DNA of 64,000 nt from Epithemia pelagica (Eukaryota > Bacillariophyta > Bacillariophyceae > Surirellales > Surirellaceae): NCBI GenBank assembly GCA_946965045.2, contig OX337229.1:620001-684000 (forward strand). Reading direction: 5' to 3'. Both the position numbers and the translations under genes were made by a program. The notes beneath the pieces were generated by a model, which did not search any database, was not told where the DNA came from, and was given only the letters and a program-made list of their open reading frames with translations. Shown here piece by piece: positions 30,776-41,198 of this stretch (positions are counted from its first letter, which is position 1; every line of letters begins with the position of its first letter).

Positions 30776-32171
30776 ATGTTATGCTCTATGCTAGCTACTC
30801 CTAGGAGTAGGGTACCTTCTCTCTTGTGGTCGCGTCGAACACGTCATTATTCGAGTTTCAGCCACTTTCAGCTTCAAACTAGTCACGAACAGTACTTTTA
30901 TCATAGTTTCTGGTCAAAGACTAAGCCACAGTCAAGATTCGTTGTTTGCCGAGACTTCGACGGAGACTTCGAAGGATAACTCTTTTGTCTCTTCATCCAC
31001 AAGCACCAGTACAACGAGAAAAAGATATGAGGCATCGAAGTCGTCTTTTACAATATATTACAACGATGTATATGAAGGTCAGTGTCCAGAGAACGTTCAT
31101 GACAAGAAGTGAACCAACGAGGAATCAGCCGACAAGGCCTCTGTTTGTTCTTCCTAACGCTTGAATACATTTTCAACAGTCACCCTACCGCCCAGACATC
31201 GATTCCCCATGGCGAAATATCGCCAAACAAGAGACTTGGTCCAGGCATGGATTGCCAAAGATTTGGAGGGAAAGCAACAATCATCGAACAGCAAAACATC
31301 ACTCGAGCACGAGTTCCGAATGTCCCCTTTGGCCAGCGTTGAAGAACTCGAAACCACGCATTGCCCATCGTACATTCAAAGATATATTGTAGGCGACATG
31401 ACTGAATCGGAGCTGAGAAATGTAGGATTTCCCTGGTCCGAAGAGGGCGTTCGACGAAGCCTGAGTTCGGTTGGTGGAACCATGGCCGCAGCATGTGAAG
31501 TCGTGGAGCGCACGAGGGCCAATCCGGATAGGAGCGCTTCTCTGCATTGGGGTGCTCATATAGCTGGTGGGACTCATCATGCCTTTTATGATCGAGGAGA
31601 AGGATTTTCTGTGTTTTCCGACATGGCTGTGGCAGCCAATGTTGTCTTGAATCGATACGCCGGTGAGATAAAGCGAATTTTGATTGTTGATTTGGATGTC
31701 CACCAAGGAAATGGGAATTCAGTTTTGTTTCAAAATCAACCAAACGTGGCTACCTTTTCGGTTCACTGCAAGGCGAATTACTTCTCCCAAAAGGAAACGT
31801 CCGATCTCGACATTGAATTGCCTGCAGGTTGTGACGACAAGACGTATTTGATAACCCTGCAACATTGGTTGAATCGTTTACGTCGCGGTGATGGGGGTAA
31901 GTTTGACTTGATATTTTACCAGGCTGGTGTTGACGTCCTCGAGGTGGATCGGTTGGGTCGCATGTCGTTGACAGAGTCTGGGGTCGCCCGACGGAATCAA
32001 ATGGTGTTTGACTTTGCAAGAGATATGCAAGCTCCTTTAGTTATTTGTATGGGTGGGGGTTATCCACGAGGTAATGACTGGGATCCGATCCTCAGAGCTC
32101 ATGCAAATGTCTATTATCAAGCATACAAGTACCTCGGACAACAGGCTTTGAATGAAGAAGAAGACGCGTGA
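30776..32171 (+). CDS. Histone deacetylase superfamily enzyme (class IV/bacterial-type), 5' end uncertain
   Basis: The final exon 31180-32171 is firm. A GTCAGT...CAACAG intron at 31078-31179 joins TIYYNDVYE to VTLPPRHRFPMAKYR, the conserved start of the HDAC fold. Catalytic features follow: AGGTHHAF (His pair), DLDVHQGNG (metal ligands), YQAGVDVLEVDRLG (metal Asp) and MGGGYPRG. Similarity is to class IV HDAC11-like and bacterial acetylpolyamine/acetyl-lysine amidohydrolases that remove acetyl groups by zinc-dependent hydrolysis. The upstream exon frame reads back to about 30790 without an ATG. A plausible start at ATG 30776 gives a basic, Ser/Arg-rich organelle-targeting-like peptide, but joining it needs a further intron; a 40-nt GT-AG stretch at 30892-30931 would fit the phase but is very short. 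Location may be mitochondrial or plastid. Confidence 0.8.
31078..31179 (+). other. Intron in the deacetylase gene
   Basis: GTCAGT donor at 31078 and TTTTCAACAG acceptor ending at 31179 (102 bp). The phase-1 junction GAAG|TCACC restores the family consensus. Confidence 0.8.
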
Positions 32172-32344
32172 CTTCAGGGAGCAAGATTGTGCAACGCTTT
32201 TCCTCGTTATTACTGAATGTAGTTCCTCGATTAAACGAGAAGCAAAAAGCCAGCGCTCGTTTACAAGATTGGTTGCTCGTAAAGTCCCTATCAAGGATTA
32301 TCCCTCGTGAATTGGATAGCATCGGATGAGCTCTCATCAGTGCC

Positions 32345-33022
32345 TTATTCATCATCGGACGATTCGTAGGCAGTGAGCAACCCACCGAGCGTCCCTGATC
32401 CACCCTCTTTCTCAGGTTTGGCACCATCATCTGTTTTCTCCAATGGCTTTGTGTTGCTTTCTGAGTGTTCGATTGAAGTGGTTTGTTCCTTGTTTGTCAC
32501 TTGCTTGTTCTTGGTGGACGTGGAGGCATCCACTTCGTCGATATTTCGTTTTCGTTTTTTGCGAATAAACAATAGGGGGTTTGGAGTGTCCTTCTGGATT
32601 CCATCCGATTGTACCCTCGGCTGGTTGCCTGAATCACGACCCTCGTTGACGGTTGTCGATGGGGGTGGAGGAACACGCACCTCGCTTTGTTCTCGTTGAT
32701 CTGCTTGTGCCGCCCGAAAAGCTGCCAACGCCTCTTGTGTTTCTCGTTGCTTTTCCGTTTCCTCCATTTGTTTCTGTCGATCCAGTGCATCTAGATGTGC
32801 CTTGTCCTCTTCATTGAATTCCGTTGTTCCAATCATAATAGCTCGTTGTTGTTCCTCTCGCTCCGCATCCTCCTGCTCCTGATTGGCACGAAGCTGTTCA
32901 AACAAGGGTTTGGCAGTTGCATCGTATGAGGTTGAATCCTCCTTGCCCTCAATCTGCTTCTCTTCGAATCCTCCCGACTCTGTCGCTGTTTGAACGGTCT
33001 TGGAAACAAACGAAAGGCTCAT
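32345..33022 (-). CDS. PSME3IP1/FAM192A (NIP30)-family nuclear protein
   Basis: 225 residues from the ATG at 33022. The N-terminal two-fifths match the NIP30/FAM192A N-terminal domain: SFVSKT start, KPLFEQLRANQEQEDAERE, then FNEEDKAHLDALDRQKQMEE, a long charged helix. The rest is low complexity with a likely nuclear signal RKKRKRN and an acidic YESSDDE end. Human PSME3IP1 binds the PA28-gamma proteasome activator, and the yeast relative Fyv6 acts in splicing; which role applies here is unknown. The gene is convergent with the deacetylase gene (173 bp apart). Confidence 0.8.
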   Translation of the reverse strand: MSLSFVSKTVQTATESGGFEEKQIEGKEDSTSYDATAKPLFEQLRANQEQEDAEREEQQRAIMIGTTEFNEEDKAHLDALDRQKQMEETEKQRETQEALAAFRAAQADQREQSEVRVPPPPSTTVNEGRDSGNQPRVQSDGIQKDTPNPLLFIRKKRKRNIDEVDASTSTKNKQVTNKEQTTSIEHSESNTKPLEKTDDGAKPEKEGGSGTLGGLLTAYESSDDE

Positions 33023-33096
33023 TGTAAAAGGTTAAATAAACGTCATGGTCTATGCCTATGTCTCCCTCCAAATTGATCTGCGACTGATCGCCTGGC

Positions 33097-33101
33097 AAAA
33101 A
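33097..33101 (-). terminator. RNA polymerase III terminator (T5)
   Basis: Five Ts on the minus strand begin 13 nt after the 3' end of the tRNA at 33114. No T run separates the two tRNA genes. Confidence 0.6.
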
Positions 33102-33113
33102 CAAGTCCAACAC

Positions 33114-33184
33114 TGCATCGTCCGGGAATCGAACCCGGGACATCTGCTTGGAAGGCAGATATTTTACCACTAAACTAACGATGC
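33114..33184 (-). tRNA. tRNA-Gly (anticodon UCC)
   Basis: 71 nt. The acceptor stem GCATCGT pairs with ACGATGC and the discriminator base is A; D arm with AGTGGT; anticodon stem ATCTG/CAGAT region with loop CTTCCAA, giving anticodon UCC for GGA codons; T arm CCGGG TTCGATT CCCGG. No intron and no encoded CCA. Identical to the copy 94 bp away. Confidence 0.95.
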
Positions 33185-33207
33185 GGCAGCTTGGCTGGTC
33201 GCCAGGT

Positions 33208-33278
33208 TGCATCGTCCGGGAATCGAACCCGGGACATCTGCTTGGAAGGCAGATATTTTACCACTAAACTAACGATGC
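33208..33278 (-). tRNA. tRNA-Gly (anticodon UCC), second copy
   Basis: 71 nt, same sequence and strand as the gene at 33114-33184, separated from it by 23 bp with no T run. The pair may be transcribed as one dimeric precursor ending at the T5 at 33097-33101. Confidence 0.95.
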
Positions 33279-33681
33279 TATGATGCTTCGTTCTGCTACA
33301 AGCGGGAGATTTTTTGCGTTAGTACCAGTGCGTTAAAAATCCACGCTTCAGATGCTTTCTCTCAATGATATCTGTCGGACCCGTCGATGGTGTCGCAATT
33401 GGCAACACGAGAAGAAATGCTTGTAGGGTTGCGGCTTTTGTTGGGAAATATGGAGTCTAATGGGTTCGTCGTTGCCTCCGTCTCATGGGTGAATGCTTGG
33501 GTGGGTGGTGCGTGGTGAGGTGGAGGTGGAGGGGTTTTCCTCGGTGGCAACTCTTTGTGCGACCAACGTACGTTCCGACCATTCCGACAACGAAAAGATC
33601 TCGCCACTCTGCCATTGATGGATCTGCAAGTTGAAGAGGCAAAGGGAGAGGTGATTCTTGTGTCTCTCTCTTGTACAAGCT
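33279..33681. other. Intergenic, nothing further recognised
   Basis: Upstream DNA for the tRNA pair (minus) and the D27-like gene (plus). Short Pro/His-rich minus-strand frames have no family resemblance and look compositional. Confidence 0.5.
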
Positions 33682-34815
33682 ATGAACAATCGACTATATT
33701 CTCATCTCATTCTGCTGGTTTCTCTTCTGGATTTGATCCAAGCCTTTACGATTCGACACAGCAATCACCATGAACTTCATCAGGGCATCCGCCAACACCA
33801 CGAAAAACAAGAAAGGATACCAAACTCACATCCCAATGACAAGTCAAGTTCTATAACATTGACAACTAGCACCAGAAGAAGAACATCGTTGCAGGATGTT
33901 CCGTTTTATTTTGGTAGTGTGGTGAATGATACCGAGACTGTCACCATCAGGAATACGCCATCCGAAACAAAGCCAAGCTGGACCAGTTTTGCTCAGACTG
34001 CTGTCCCGGGTCCACCGGCTGAGACCAAGCCAGATTACGACAATATTGTGGGGCCCTTGGGTCGTTTCATGGATACTGTCTTTTTGGTGGTCTTTCGACG
34101 CAAATTGGCCGAACAAACAGGTTCTGATTCGGATCGTCCTTGGACGGACTACGAGGGCATTACCGAATTGGCCGCTCGCATGAATCGACAAATTCGCAAT
34201 CGTACAGCAGTACAGCAACGCGCGCAAGAAACCTTGCGGTCTCTCTTTCCTTCGTGGTTGCCGAAACAATATGCCATTTTGTTTTCCAAACCCTTTCCGG
34301 CCTTTTCGGCACGCATGAATGCCTGGGCCACCTACGTGGCTGGCACCTGGCTCATGGGCGAATGTCAAGTCAATGACATTGTTCTGGAGGAACAAACAAA
34401 CCCCGATGGTACAACGACTGTCGTCATGGGCAAGGATCAAGGATTGTTGGTGAAACGATGTCGCTTTTTGGAACAAAGTCAATGTGCGTCCGTCTGTGTC
34501 AATAGTTGCAAAATTCCAACACAAAATTTCTTTTTGCAAGACATGGGATTGCCCTTGACCATGGAACCCAATTACGAAACCTTTGAATGCCAATTTTCTT
34601 TTGGCAAACATCCCACCTTGGAAACTGAGCGGGTGGCCGCCAGTACACCCTGTCTTTTACAGTGTCCGGCCGCCGGGGGCTTGCGACAATCGCATGACAC
34701 GTTTGTAGCCAATCCGACCAGGAGTGTGACGACGACGACAGTGGCCAACAACGATGGAAGGGAGGATGGCAAGGCAGCATCGCCTTGTGCCATGATGCCA
34801 GACACGTTGGCCTAG
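33682..34815 (+). CDS. D27: DWARF27-like beta-carotene isomerase (DUF4033)
   Basis: 377 residues from ATG 33682 (the frame extends upstream only to a TTG). The start MNNRLYSHLILLVSLLDLIQ runs straight into AF|TIRH: a signal peptide ending in Ala-Phe, the plastid import cue of diatoms, followed by a Ser/Thr/Arg-rich transit region. The C-terminal DUF4033 domain is clear: CRFLEQSQCASVCVNSCKIP, then FFLQDMGLPLTMEPNYE and CQFSFG. In plants D27 isomerises all-trans to 9-cis beta-carotene with iron as first step to strigolactones; diatoms carry D27 relatives whose product is less clear. A poorly conserved Thr/Asn tail follows. Likely in the plastid stroma. Confidence 0.88.
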   Translation: MNNRLYSHLILLVSLLDLIQAFTIRHSNHHELHQGIRQHHEKQERIPNSHPNDKSSSITLTTSTRRRTSLQDVPFYFGSVVNDTETVTIRNTPSETKPSWTSFAQTAVPGPPAETKPDYDNIVGPLGRFMDTVFLVVFRRKLAEQTGSDSDRPWTDYEGITELAARMNRQIRNRTAVQQRAQETLRSLFPSWLPKQYAILFSKPFPAFSARMNAWATYVAGTWLMGECQVNDIVLEEQTNPDGTTTVVMGKDQGLLVKRCRFLEQSQCASVCVNSCKIPTQNFFLQDMGLPLTMEPNYETFECQFSFGKHPTLETERVAASTPCLLQCPAAGGLRQSHDTFVANPTRSVTTTTVANNDGREDGKAASPCAMMPDTLA

Positions 34816-35159
34816 CTAGCCAATCACCAACGCAATGCATAGGGCCAGAGGAGACTTCTGTTGCTGTAGCTCTTCCTTCCTCGGTTGCGAGAACCTCAGC
34901 CGGTTCTTTGGAGATTCTACAAAGAAAAAAGAAGCAACGGAGAGGGGAACCACGATCTCTAGGTTGACCACCGGATAGAACGATTGTTCCTCCAACTACT
35001 GGAAATCCTTCCTTTACCTTCCCACAACACGCGTTTCCTTTTCATCCCTTTCTGGTAGGATGCTCCTGCCGTCCACAGCACTCTCTTCCTGGTATGGTAT
35101 CTCCCTTTGCCTTTCTTCTAAAACTATCTAACTCTACCGGTTGTCTGTCGTATATCCAT

Positions 35160-35198
<39 letters not shown>

Positions 35199-35211
35199 GA
35201 TTGCGAGATTC
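34816..35211. other. Intergenic with AT microsatellite
   Basis: It holds the 3' flanks of two convergent genes, with a perfect (AT)n run of 33 bp at 35162-35194. Nothing else is seen. Confidence 0.6.
35162..35194. repeat. (AT)n microsatellite
   Basis: Uninterrupted alternation of A and T, 33 bp, just downstream of the low-complexity minus-strand gene. Confidence 0.95.
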
Positions 35212-36888
35212 TCAAAAATCATCCAATGGAAAGGCTTCTTCGGTATCGGCATGTCGATTGGAGGACGATGACACACGCATGGGTGACGACGACGTAGAAG
35301 GAGGAGGTGGTGCCGGCCGATTCCTCGATGACGACGACGACAAGGTTCCATTGTTCCACAGAGCCAAAGGTGCTGCTGCCTCGGCCATGGTGACATCACG
35401 ATCGTAGGGTTGTGGTGGTGGTTGGTGATGGGGACCCGAAACGGCCGTACCCCGAACCGAGGATGGAGGAGCCAACAAAATACCCATGGGCGTAGCCACG
35501 GCTCCCGGTGGCAATGTACTACCAGGTCCTTGTGATTGTTGTGGTTGCAGAAACTGGGCTGGTGGTGGTAGAGATCCCAAGGCCATCATGTTCCCTGGTG
35601 CTGCTGCTGCGGATGCGGGTTGTCCGGGAGGAATGGGTTCTGAAAGAGATCGCGACAGTCCATTGGCGGTTGCAACAGCATTGTTTTCGCTATTGTTGGA
35701 GTGTTCCAGGATGGAGGATGCCGTCTCGAGAGCCGGTCGCAAAAGACTGCTACTATTTCTCGTAGCAGTATGGAGGGAGGATGGTGGAAGGCCTCGTTGT
35801 AACAGTTCCAATCCGGTCAAGGAGGTGGAGAGAGCATGCGATGGAAACAAGGATGTTGTATTGGTGGTGCTGGAAGGATCGGCATCCAGGGTTGGATGAA
35901 GGGATGGCAAGGCTCCCAACGAAGCTGGATAATTTACAGAAGAGGTAAAGTCGTAGTGTTGTGGTTGTTGTTGAAGTGGGAGTACTGGCAGCACAGATTG
36001 GGGTTCCGACGCACAGGATTCCATGAGTTCGGAAAGGGCCGAAGTGGTGGTAGGGGTGCTTGTTGTCGGAGCCGTGTTTGTCGCCGAGGATAAACCCTCT
36101 TCCTCCTTGGTTGATGTCGAAGGAGGTTGTTTGGCAGCCACCAAGGCTTGAGTATTTTGCCGCAATCGTTCTCCAATGGACCGTGCAGTGGTGGTGGAAG
36201 AAGAAGCTGTAAAGGATGCAGGGCCCTGAAATCGGACCCGATGTTGTTGTTGTTGAATGCGATGAATGGTGCCGGTGCGACTGTCGCGATAACTACTGGG
36301 ACCATCCAAAAACTTTCCCCGCAAATGGGAATCACGCAAGGAACCATACGAAACCGTCTTTTGAGTACTGCTATTGGTGTTGTTGTTGTTGTGGATGGAG
36401 GTGGATGGATTGGTCGATGGATGGTGAGTCAAGGAGGCGGGGGGTTCCAACACCAAATCCATGGCCGGTGGAGGAAGAAGTGCCGGTGCATCGGGCGGAT
36501 TGTCTTGGATGCCACCACTGCGAGCCGTCAATGCCGCATGATCCGGTAAGGATCCCAAAAAGGGTGCACGCAACAATCGCGATGGTAAGGAATGAGTCAT
36601 GGTGGACAGAAGGGGTCCATGCGATGCGGTCTGTTGTGTTGGGTGCGTGGCCTCCGATTCATCACTGCTGGTTTGTTCCAAACCATGACGTTGACGAGAA
36701 GGAGGATCTTCTTCTACATTGCTACTGGAATAGTCATCGCTTGTCATGGACAAACTTTTTCTCCCCCGTCCTATCAAGGCAAATTTGGTGTGATCGTTTT
36801 CATCATCATCATCATAGTCGTCTGCTCGTGTCCCATCGCGAGGAATGGCAATCGGACTAGATCGTACTGGAGGCCATGGACGAACTTG

Positions 36889-36924
<36 letters not shown>

Positions 36925-37215
36925 CGGTTGTTGTGCCTGTGTAGCAGACAATAAGGGAGAAGCCAAGTGTGTGGTGGCGGTTGCTGTTGGTGTGGTGGTA
37001 GGGTTGTTGTGTGGTCGAAACAAGACTGATGCCGGTGGTGGAGCCATTCGGTGATGATGCAAGGGTTCGTGGAACGATACGGCAGACGACGCTGCAGTAC
37101 TTGCCATTCCATTGGTGGTAGTGTCTTCCATCAACAAGACATCGTCTTCTTCGCCATCAATGGCATGATACGGTGGAACAGCTGTTGCCGCCGCATTGGA
37201 CAATTCCTGTTCCAT
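35212..37215 (-). CDS. Low-complexity protein of unknown function
   Basis: 667 residues from ATG 37215 (the frame extends only to a TTG at 37257). It is mostly Ser, Thr, Pro, Asn and Gln, with a nine-Gln run encoded at about 36893-36922. Less biased islands recur: FALIGRGRKSLSM, SRLLRAPFLGSLPDH, KTVSYGSLRDSHLRGKFLDG, and the end RHADTEEAFPLDDF. These may be short linear motifs in a disordered protein. The continuous frame over 2 kb argues it is real. No domain is recognised. It is divergent from the karyopherin gene with 418 bp between start codons. Confidence 0.7.
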
Positions 37216-37633
37216 GATGGACGACGGCAATTTTTGGGAGACGCTGAAAATGTCCAAAGGAATAAACGAAAGAGAGGACTCTTTTAGTAGTAGTCGTTGG
37301 TGGTGGCTGTATTGGTTCTGATTCTTGCACCCACAACAAGTATTCTATTTTCTGTTTTTATCGCACATGTCTGCTCCAACGAGAATGAGACTCTGTGCTG
37401 TTGCACGGAAGAAGGAAAGCAAAAAAACGGCAGCCGGGAAAGTCCCGGGGGATGGAGAATCTCCGCCTTTCGCCAGGGATTAAAGCGACCGTAACGCGAC
37501 AACATTTTTTGTTGATGCCACATCTCTCGTGTGCGAGAGACTTTGAGGCAACCTCATCCTCATCATCTCGTATTATCGGTCGTCGAGAGTGTCGGCATTG
37601 TTGCTTGGATTTACAGGGTTCCATCGAAACACC
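37216..37633. promoter_or_regulatory. Shared upstream region of a divergent gene pair
   Basis: 418 bp separate the ATGs of the low-complexity gene (minus) and the karyopherin gene (plus), so this interval probably carries both promoters. No TATA box or clear element can be named. Confidence 0.5.
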
Positions 37634-40600
37634 ATGAATACCGGCGCATTGCCCAGTCACAGTGACGATGTGGAGGAAGAATTGGGTCGCATTCGATTGG
37701 CGTTGGATGCTGTTTATGGGAGCCAACACCCAGCACACCCTAGTGCAAACGCAGCATCCTCAGATCCAGTATGGTATCAACAACGACAGTTGGCCAATGG
37801 ATACTTGACAAGTTTTCAAAACACGGCCATTGCTTGGGTCGTTTGTGATCGATTGTTGTGGGAAGATTCGCAACAACAACCACAAACTCCGGAAAATTCC
37901 ATGAAGCAACAACAACGACATTTTTTTGCCGCACAAACCCTCTTGACCAAATGCCGGGCCGATCACGATGTGCAACAATTGCTCCAACAAGAATCATTAC
38001 AACCGCAACCATCTACAGCCAGAGATGGGACAGCCTTGCCTGCTACGGCCAGCTCTCAAGTGCTACTGTCCTTGCGCGATTCTCTGTTGCAACATTTGAA
38101 TCGAGCCATTTCCACCAAGTCTGGTGTCAATACAGCACTGGCAACGCGATTGGCCATGGCTATTTCGGCCTTGGCCGTACAAATGGGATGGTTCACGATT
38201 ATTCCCGATTTGTTGTCCATGTCATCCGAGGATCCATCCCATCACCAAACAATTTTGTTCTTGTTACGAGCCCTTCCTGAAGAATGTGCATCGGATCGCT
38301 TACTACTGTTGGATGACAATCACCGCTTTGTCATGCGAGATCATTACATTCATACCTCCCCCACTGTCTTTGCCTTTTTTCTCCATCACTTGTCGTCGTC
38401 AGCCACCAGTTCCAGTACGGATCCTTTGTTCAATGCACCCTACACACATCGTGTCCTCCAGGCCTGGTATGCCTGGATCCGATACGTTCCCATTCGTCCT
38501 CATGTCATTGCCGAATCACCCTTGTTGCCGGCGACGGTACAAATCTTGATTGCCAGTGCCACATCCGTGCCCTCTTTGGACATTCTCGAACAAGCGGCCG
38601 ATGTCGTGGTGGAGATTTTGCGCATGTATCCCAGTCATGGTCCTCCCGACAATCAGTGTTTGGTTCAACAAATGCTCACCTTCTTATCCAAATTGCCGTT
38701 GCCTCAAGTCTTGGCAGATTCCAAACAAGAGGACGACATTACATCGGATCACAATCACATTGTTCGAGATTATTGTCGAATCGTGACGGAAATGGGAGAA
38801 TCCTATCTCCACTGGATCTTGTGGGCCCTGGGTGTTGCAACGCCAGGAGGAGGAGGAGGAGCATCGCCCTCCTTTCCCTCTTCCACTCCACCACCGACAC
38901 CACACGAAAAAGAAGCCGCCTTTCATTTGGTAGATTGGATCTTGTTGTGTTCTTCGTCCGTTTCCGACATTGACATTACCGGCATGACCTTGCACTTTTG
39001 GTACCGATTGGTTCTGGAATTGGAACAAACGGAACCCTATGAATGGCGACAAGAATTGGTCGATGCCTTATCCACGCGTTTGTTGCGATTTGTCAACGTC
39101 GCCGCCTTGAATTTGATTAAATTTCCCTCCGACATTGGCGAGATGGCCGAAGATCAAGTAGAGGACATTAATCGACATCGGTACTATGTCTCGGAAACCG
39201 TGGAAGATTGTTGTCGATTGCTAGGAGGACAAACAGTACTTTTGCGAATTGCCGAACTATTACAAGAACAGGTCCTTCGAGGCAAGGTGGTGAATCAAAC
39301 AATCGACTACCATCGTCTCTTACATCAGGAATGGCAAACGCTCGAATCCTGTCTCTCTTGTTTGGTGGCCATTCACATGTTTGTACCAGAAGATGACCAG
39401 CAATTCTTGCCCTTTGTCTTTGAACAGCTCGTACCAGGATTGGCCAGTGCCGCCGCCCCGCCCAACGAAACCGCGTCATCGTCGTCAGCTGCTGTACCCA
39501 TGCCACCGCCCTTGAGATTCACAGTTTGCAAAGTGATTGGAAAGTTTGCCCGATGGTTGGCCACGCGGTCTCGCTCCAATCCCAATCTCATGCCTCCACT
39601 CTTGCCCTTTTTGGCCCAAGGTTTGTCCGTAACAGAATGTGCTCCCGCCGCGGCAGTGGCCATTAAGGAACTTTGCTCCGAATCTCATCCCCATTCCTTT
39701 GCCATTGGCCGACCCGTCTTGGAACTCTACGAGCAAGTGGCCGCTGCATCCTCTTCCTCGGATGTTGGTACGACTTTGGGTCGACCACCCTTGTGTCTCA
39801 ATCTACGAGATGAACTACCTCTCTTGGAGGGTGTATGCCTAGCCCTCTCCAAACACATTCAAATGGATCCAGCCTCTTGTCAGAATGGCAGTGCCTTTTT
39901 GCAGCGTCTCGTACAACCGATTGGAACTCGACTGGCAAACAATCTTAGTTCCTCTTCTTCCACGCCTCGAACCGTGTTGCCTGATATTCAGAGATTGGCA
40001 GTAGTCGTCCAGTATTTGAAGGTTTTGATGGATATGTCGTTGGGGGGAGCCCATCCTGTCGTTGAGTTGATGCAATCGCTTTGGTCCTTCCTCGAAACCT
40101 TGATTGTTCGATTTCCCAATGATAACAACACGGCCGAACAAGTTTGTCGCTTGCACAAACACGCCCTACGAAGCTGCGGCGTGGCAGCATACCGGCCCAT
40201 GCTGACTCCCCTGATGCGGTATCTGGTCGAAGGTTACGATCGATGTCATCAGTCACCCTTTCTCTATGCGGCCAGTGTCTGCGTTTCCGAGTATGGGGGG
40301 AGCAACTTGCCGGCACCACCGGCATCTAGCACATCGGGAACAACAACCCTTACTACACAGCAAGAACTTTATGGTATGGTCGAAGCCATGTCCAATACAA
40401 CATTTCGATTCATGAGAAACTTGGATGATTTTAATAACCACCCGGATGTTGTTGAAGAATTGTTCTATCTCATGGAACGAATGATGCTTCACTGTTCCGA
40501 TACCCTGTTGACCGCAAATCCGCCCACCATGCTTCAATCGCTGGTACAGGTTGCAGTGTTGTGCATGAATCTCGATCATCATGGAGCTCACAAGGGAACC

Positions 40601-41056
40601 ATGACGTTTCTAGATTGCCTTCTCTCTAGTAAGGTACTAGTAGTGGAGTCAAACAATGCTGAGATGCAACAAAAGCGGTCTACGCTGGAGCAAGTCCTGG
40701 GTCAGGAGGGAGGAGGAATGTTGCATAATTTGGTGCGAGCTCTGGTGGGCGACTTGCCATCGTACAGTCCCAAGATACCCGAGCTTTTATGGAAATTTAA
40801 GCGAGTCTTTGGGAAAAGTGGAATGCTAACGCAATGGGTATCGGCTGCTCTCAGTCCGGATGCGGCAACCTCGGCCTCCGGGTCTACAAATGTTCTCCTG
40901 CTCTTGTCGGATCAACTCAAACATGAATTTATGGGTGCTGTTGTCAGTACTGACCTACCAAAAGAAGACTTCTTGTTGGCCCTGCGAGCCTTTCAAAATG
41001 CCAGCAATCGACATCGTCGACATCTCCAACAGCGAAGATCAGAACTATCAACGTGA
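37634..41056 (+). CDS. Transportin-3/importin-13-type karyopherin
   Basis: 1,140 residues from ATG 37634 in context ACACCATGA (the frame extends further only to a GTG). The N-terminus has importin-beta features: WYQQRQLANGYLTSFQNTAI and HFFAAQTLLTKCRAD, the latter typical of the TNPO3/importin-13/Mtr10 branch. The remainder is alpha-helical HEAT-repeat-like, including the central DQVEDINRHRYY acidic loop region. These proteins carry SR proteins or other cargo through nuclear pores with Ran-GTP. No intron is needed. The stop TGA overlaps a GTGAGT, so an extra short 3' exon cannot be excluded. Confidence 0.82.
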   Translation: MNTGALPSHSDDVEEELGRIRLALDAVYGSQHPAHPSANAASSDPVWYQQRQLANGYLTSFQNTAIAWVVCDRLLWEDSQQQPQTPENSMKQQQRHFFAAQTLLTKCRADHDVQQLLQQESLQPQPSTARDGTALPATASSQVLLSLRDSLLQHLNRAISTKSGVNTALATRLAMAISALAVQMGWFTIIPDLLSMSSEDPSHHQTILFLLRALPEECASDRLLLLDDNHRFVMRDHYIHTSPTVFAFFLHHLSSSATSSSTDPLFNAPYTHRVLQAWYAWIRYVPIRPHVIAESPLLPATVQILIASATSVPSLDILEQAADVVVEILRMYPSHGPPDNQCLVQQMLTFLSKLPLPQVLADSKQEDDITSDHNHIVRDYCRIVTEMGESYLHWILWALGVATPGGGGGASPSFPSSTPPPTPHEKEAAFHLVDWILLCSSSVSDIDITGMTLHFWYRLVLELEQTEPYEWRQELVDALSTRLLRFVNVAALNLIKFPSDIGEMAEDQVEDINRHRYYVSETVEDCCRLLGGQTVLLRIAELLQEQVLRGKVVNQTIDYHRLLHQEWQTLESCLSCLVAIHMFVPEDDQQFLPFVFEQLVPGLASAAAPPNETASSSSAAVPMPPPLRFTVCKVIGKFARWLATRSRSNPNLMPPLLPFLAQGLSVTECAPAAAVAIKELCSESHPHSFAIGRPVLELYEQVAAASSSSDVGTTLGRPPLCLNLRDELPLLEGVCLALSKHIQMDPASCQNGSAFLQRLVQPIGTRLANNLSSSSSTPRTVLPDIQRLAVVVQYLKVLMDMSLGGAHPVVELMQSLWSFLETLIVRFPNDNNTAEQVCRLHKHALRSCGVAAYRPMLTPLMRYLVEGYDRCHQSPFLYAASVCVSEYGGSNLPAPPASSTSGTTTLTTQQELYGMVEAMSNTTFRFMRNLDDFNNHPDVVEELFYLMERMMLHCSDTLLTANPPTMLQSLVQVAVLCMNLDHHGAHKGTMTFLDCLLSSKVLVVESNNAEMQQKRSTLEQVLGQEGGGMLHNLVRALVGDLPSYSPKIPELLWKFKRVFGKSGMLTQWVSAALSPDAATSASGSTNVLLLLSDQLKHEFMGAVVSTDLPKEDFLLALRAFQNASNRHRRHLQQRRSELST

Positions 41057-41198
41057 GTATATACCGTAACTGCCTTATTTATAAAGGAGAGAAAGGTCTT
41101 CTTCGGGTGACGGGTTAAACACGGAAACGTTAGAAACTTGATTGTAAGCTGCAAAATCAATAGCAAGATTCTCTATCGTTTGTGCTGTGTCATGTTTT

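Noticed and set aside
33362-33607. Pro/His-rich minus-strand frame before the D27-like gene
   Set aside because: Compositional frame in an upstream region, three phases open in part, no homology recognised.
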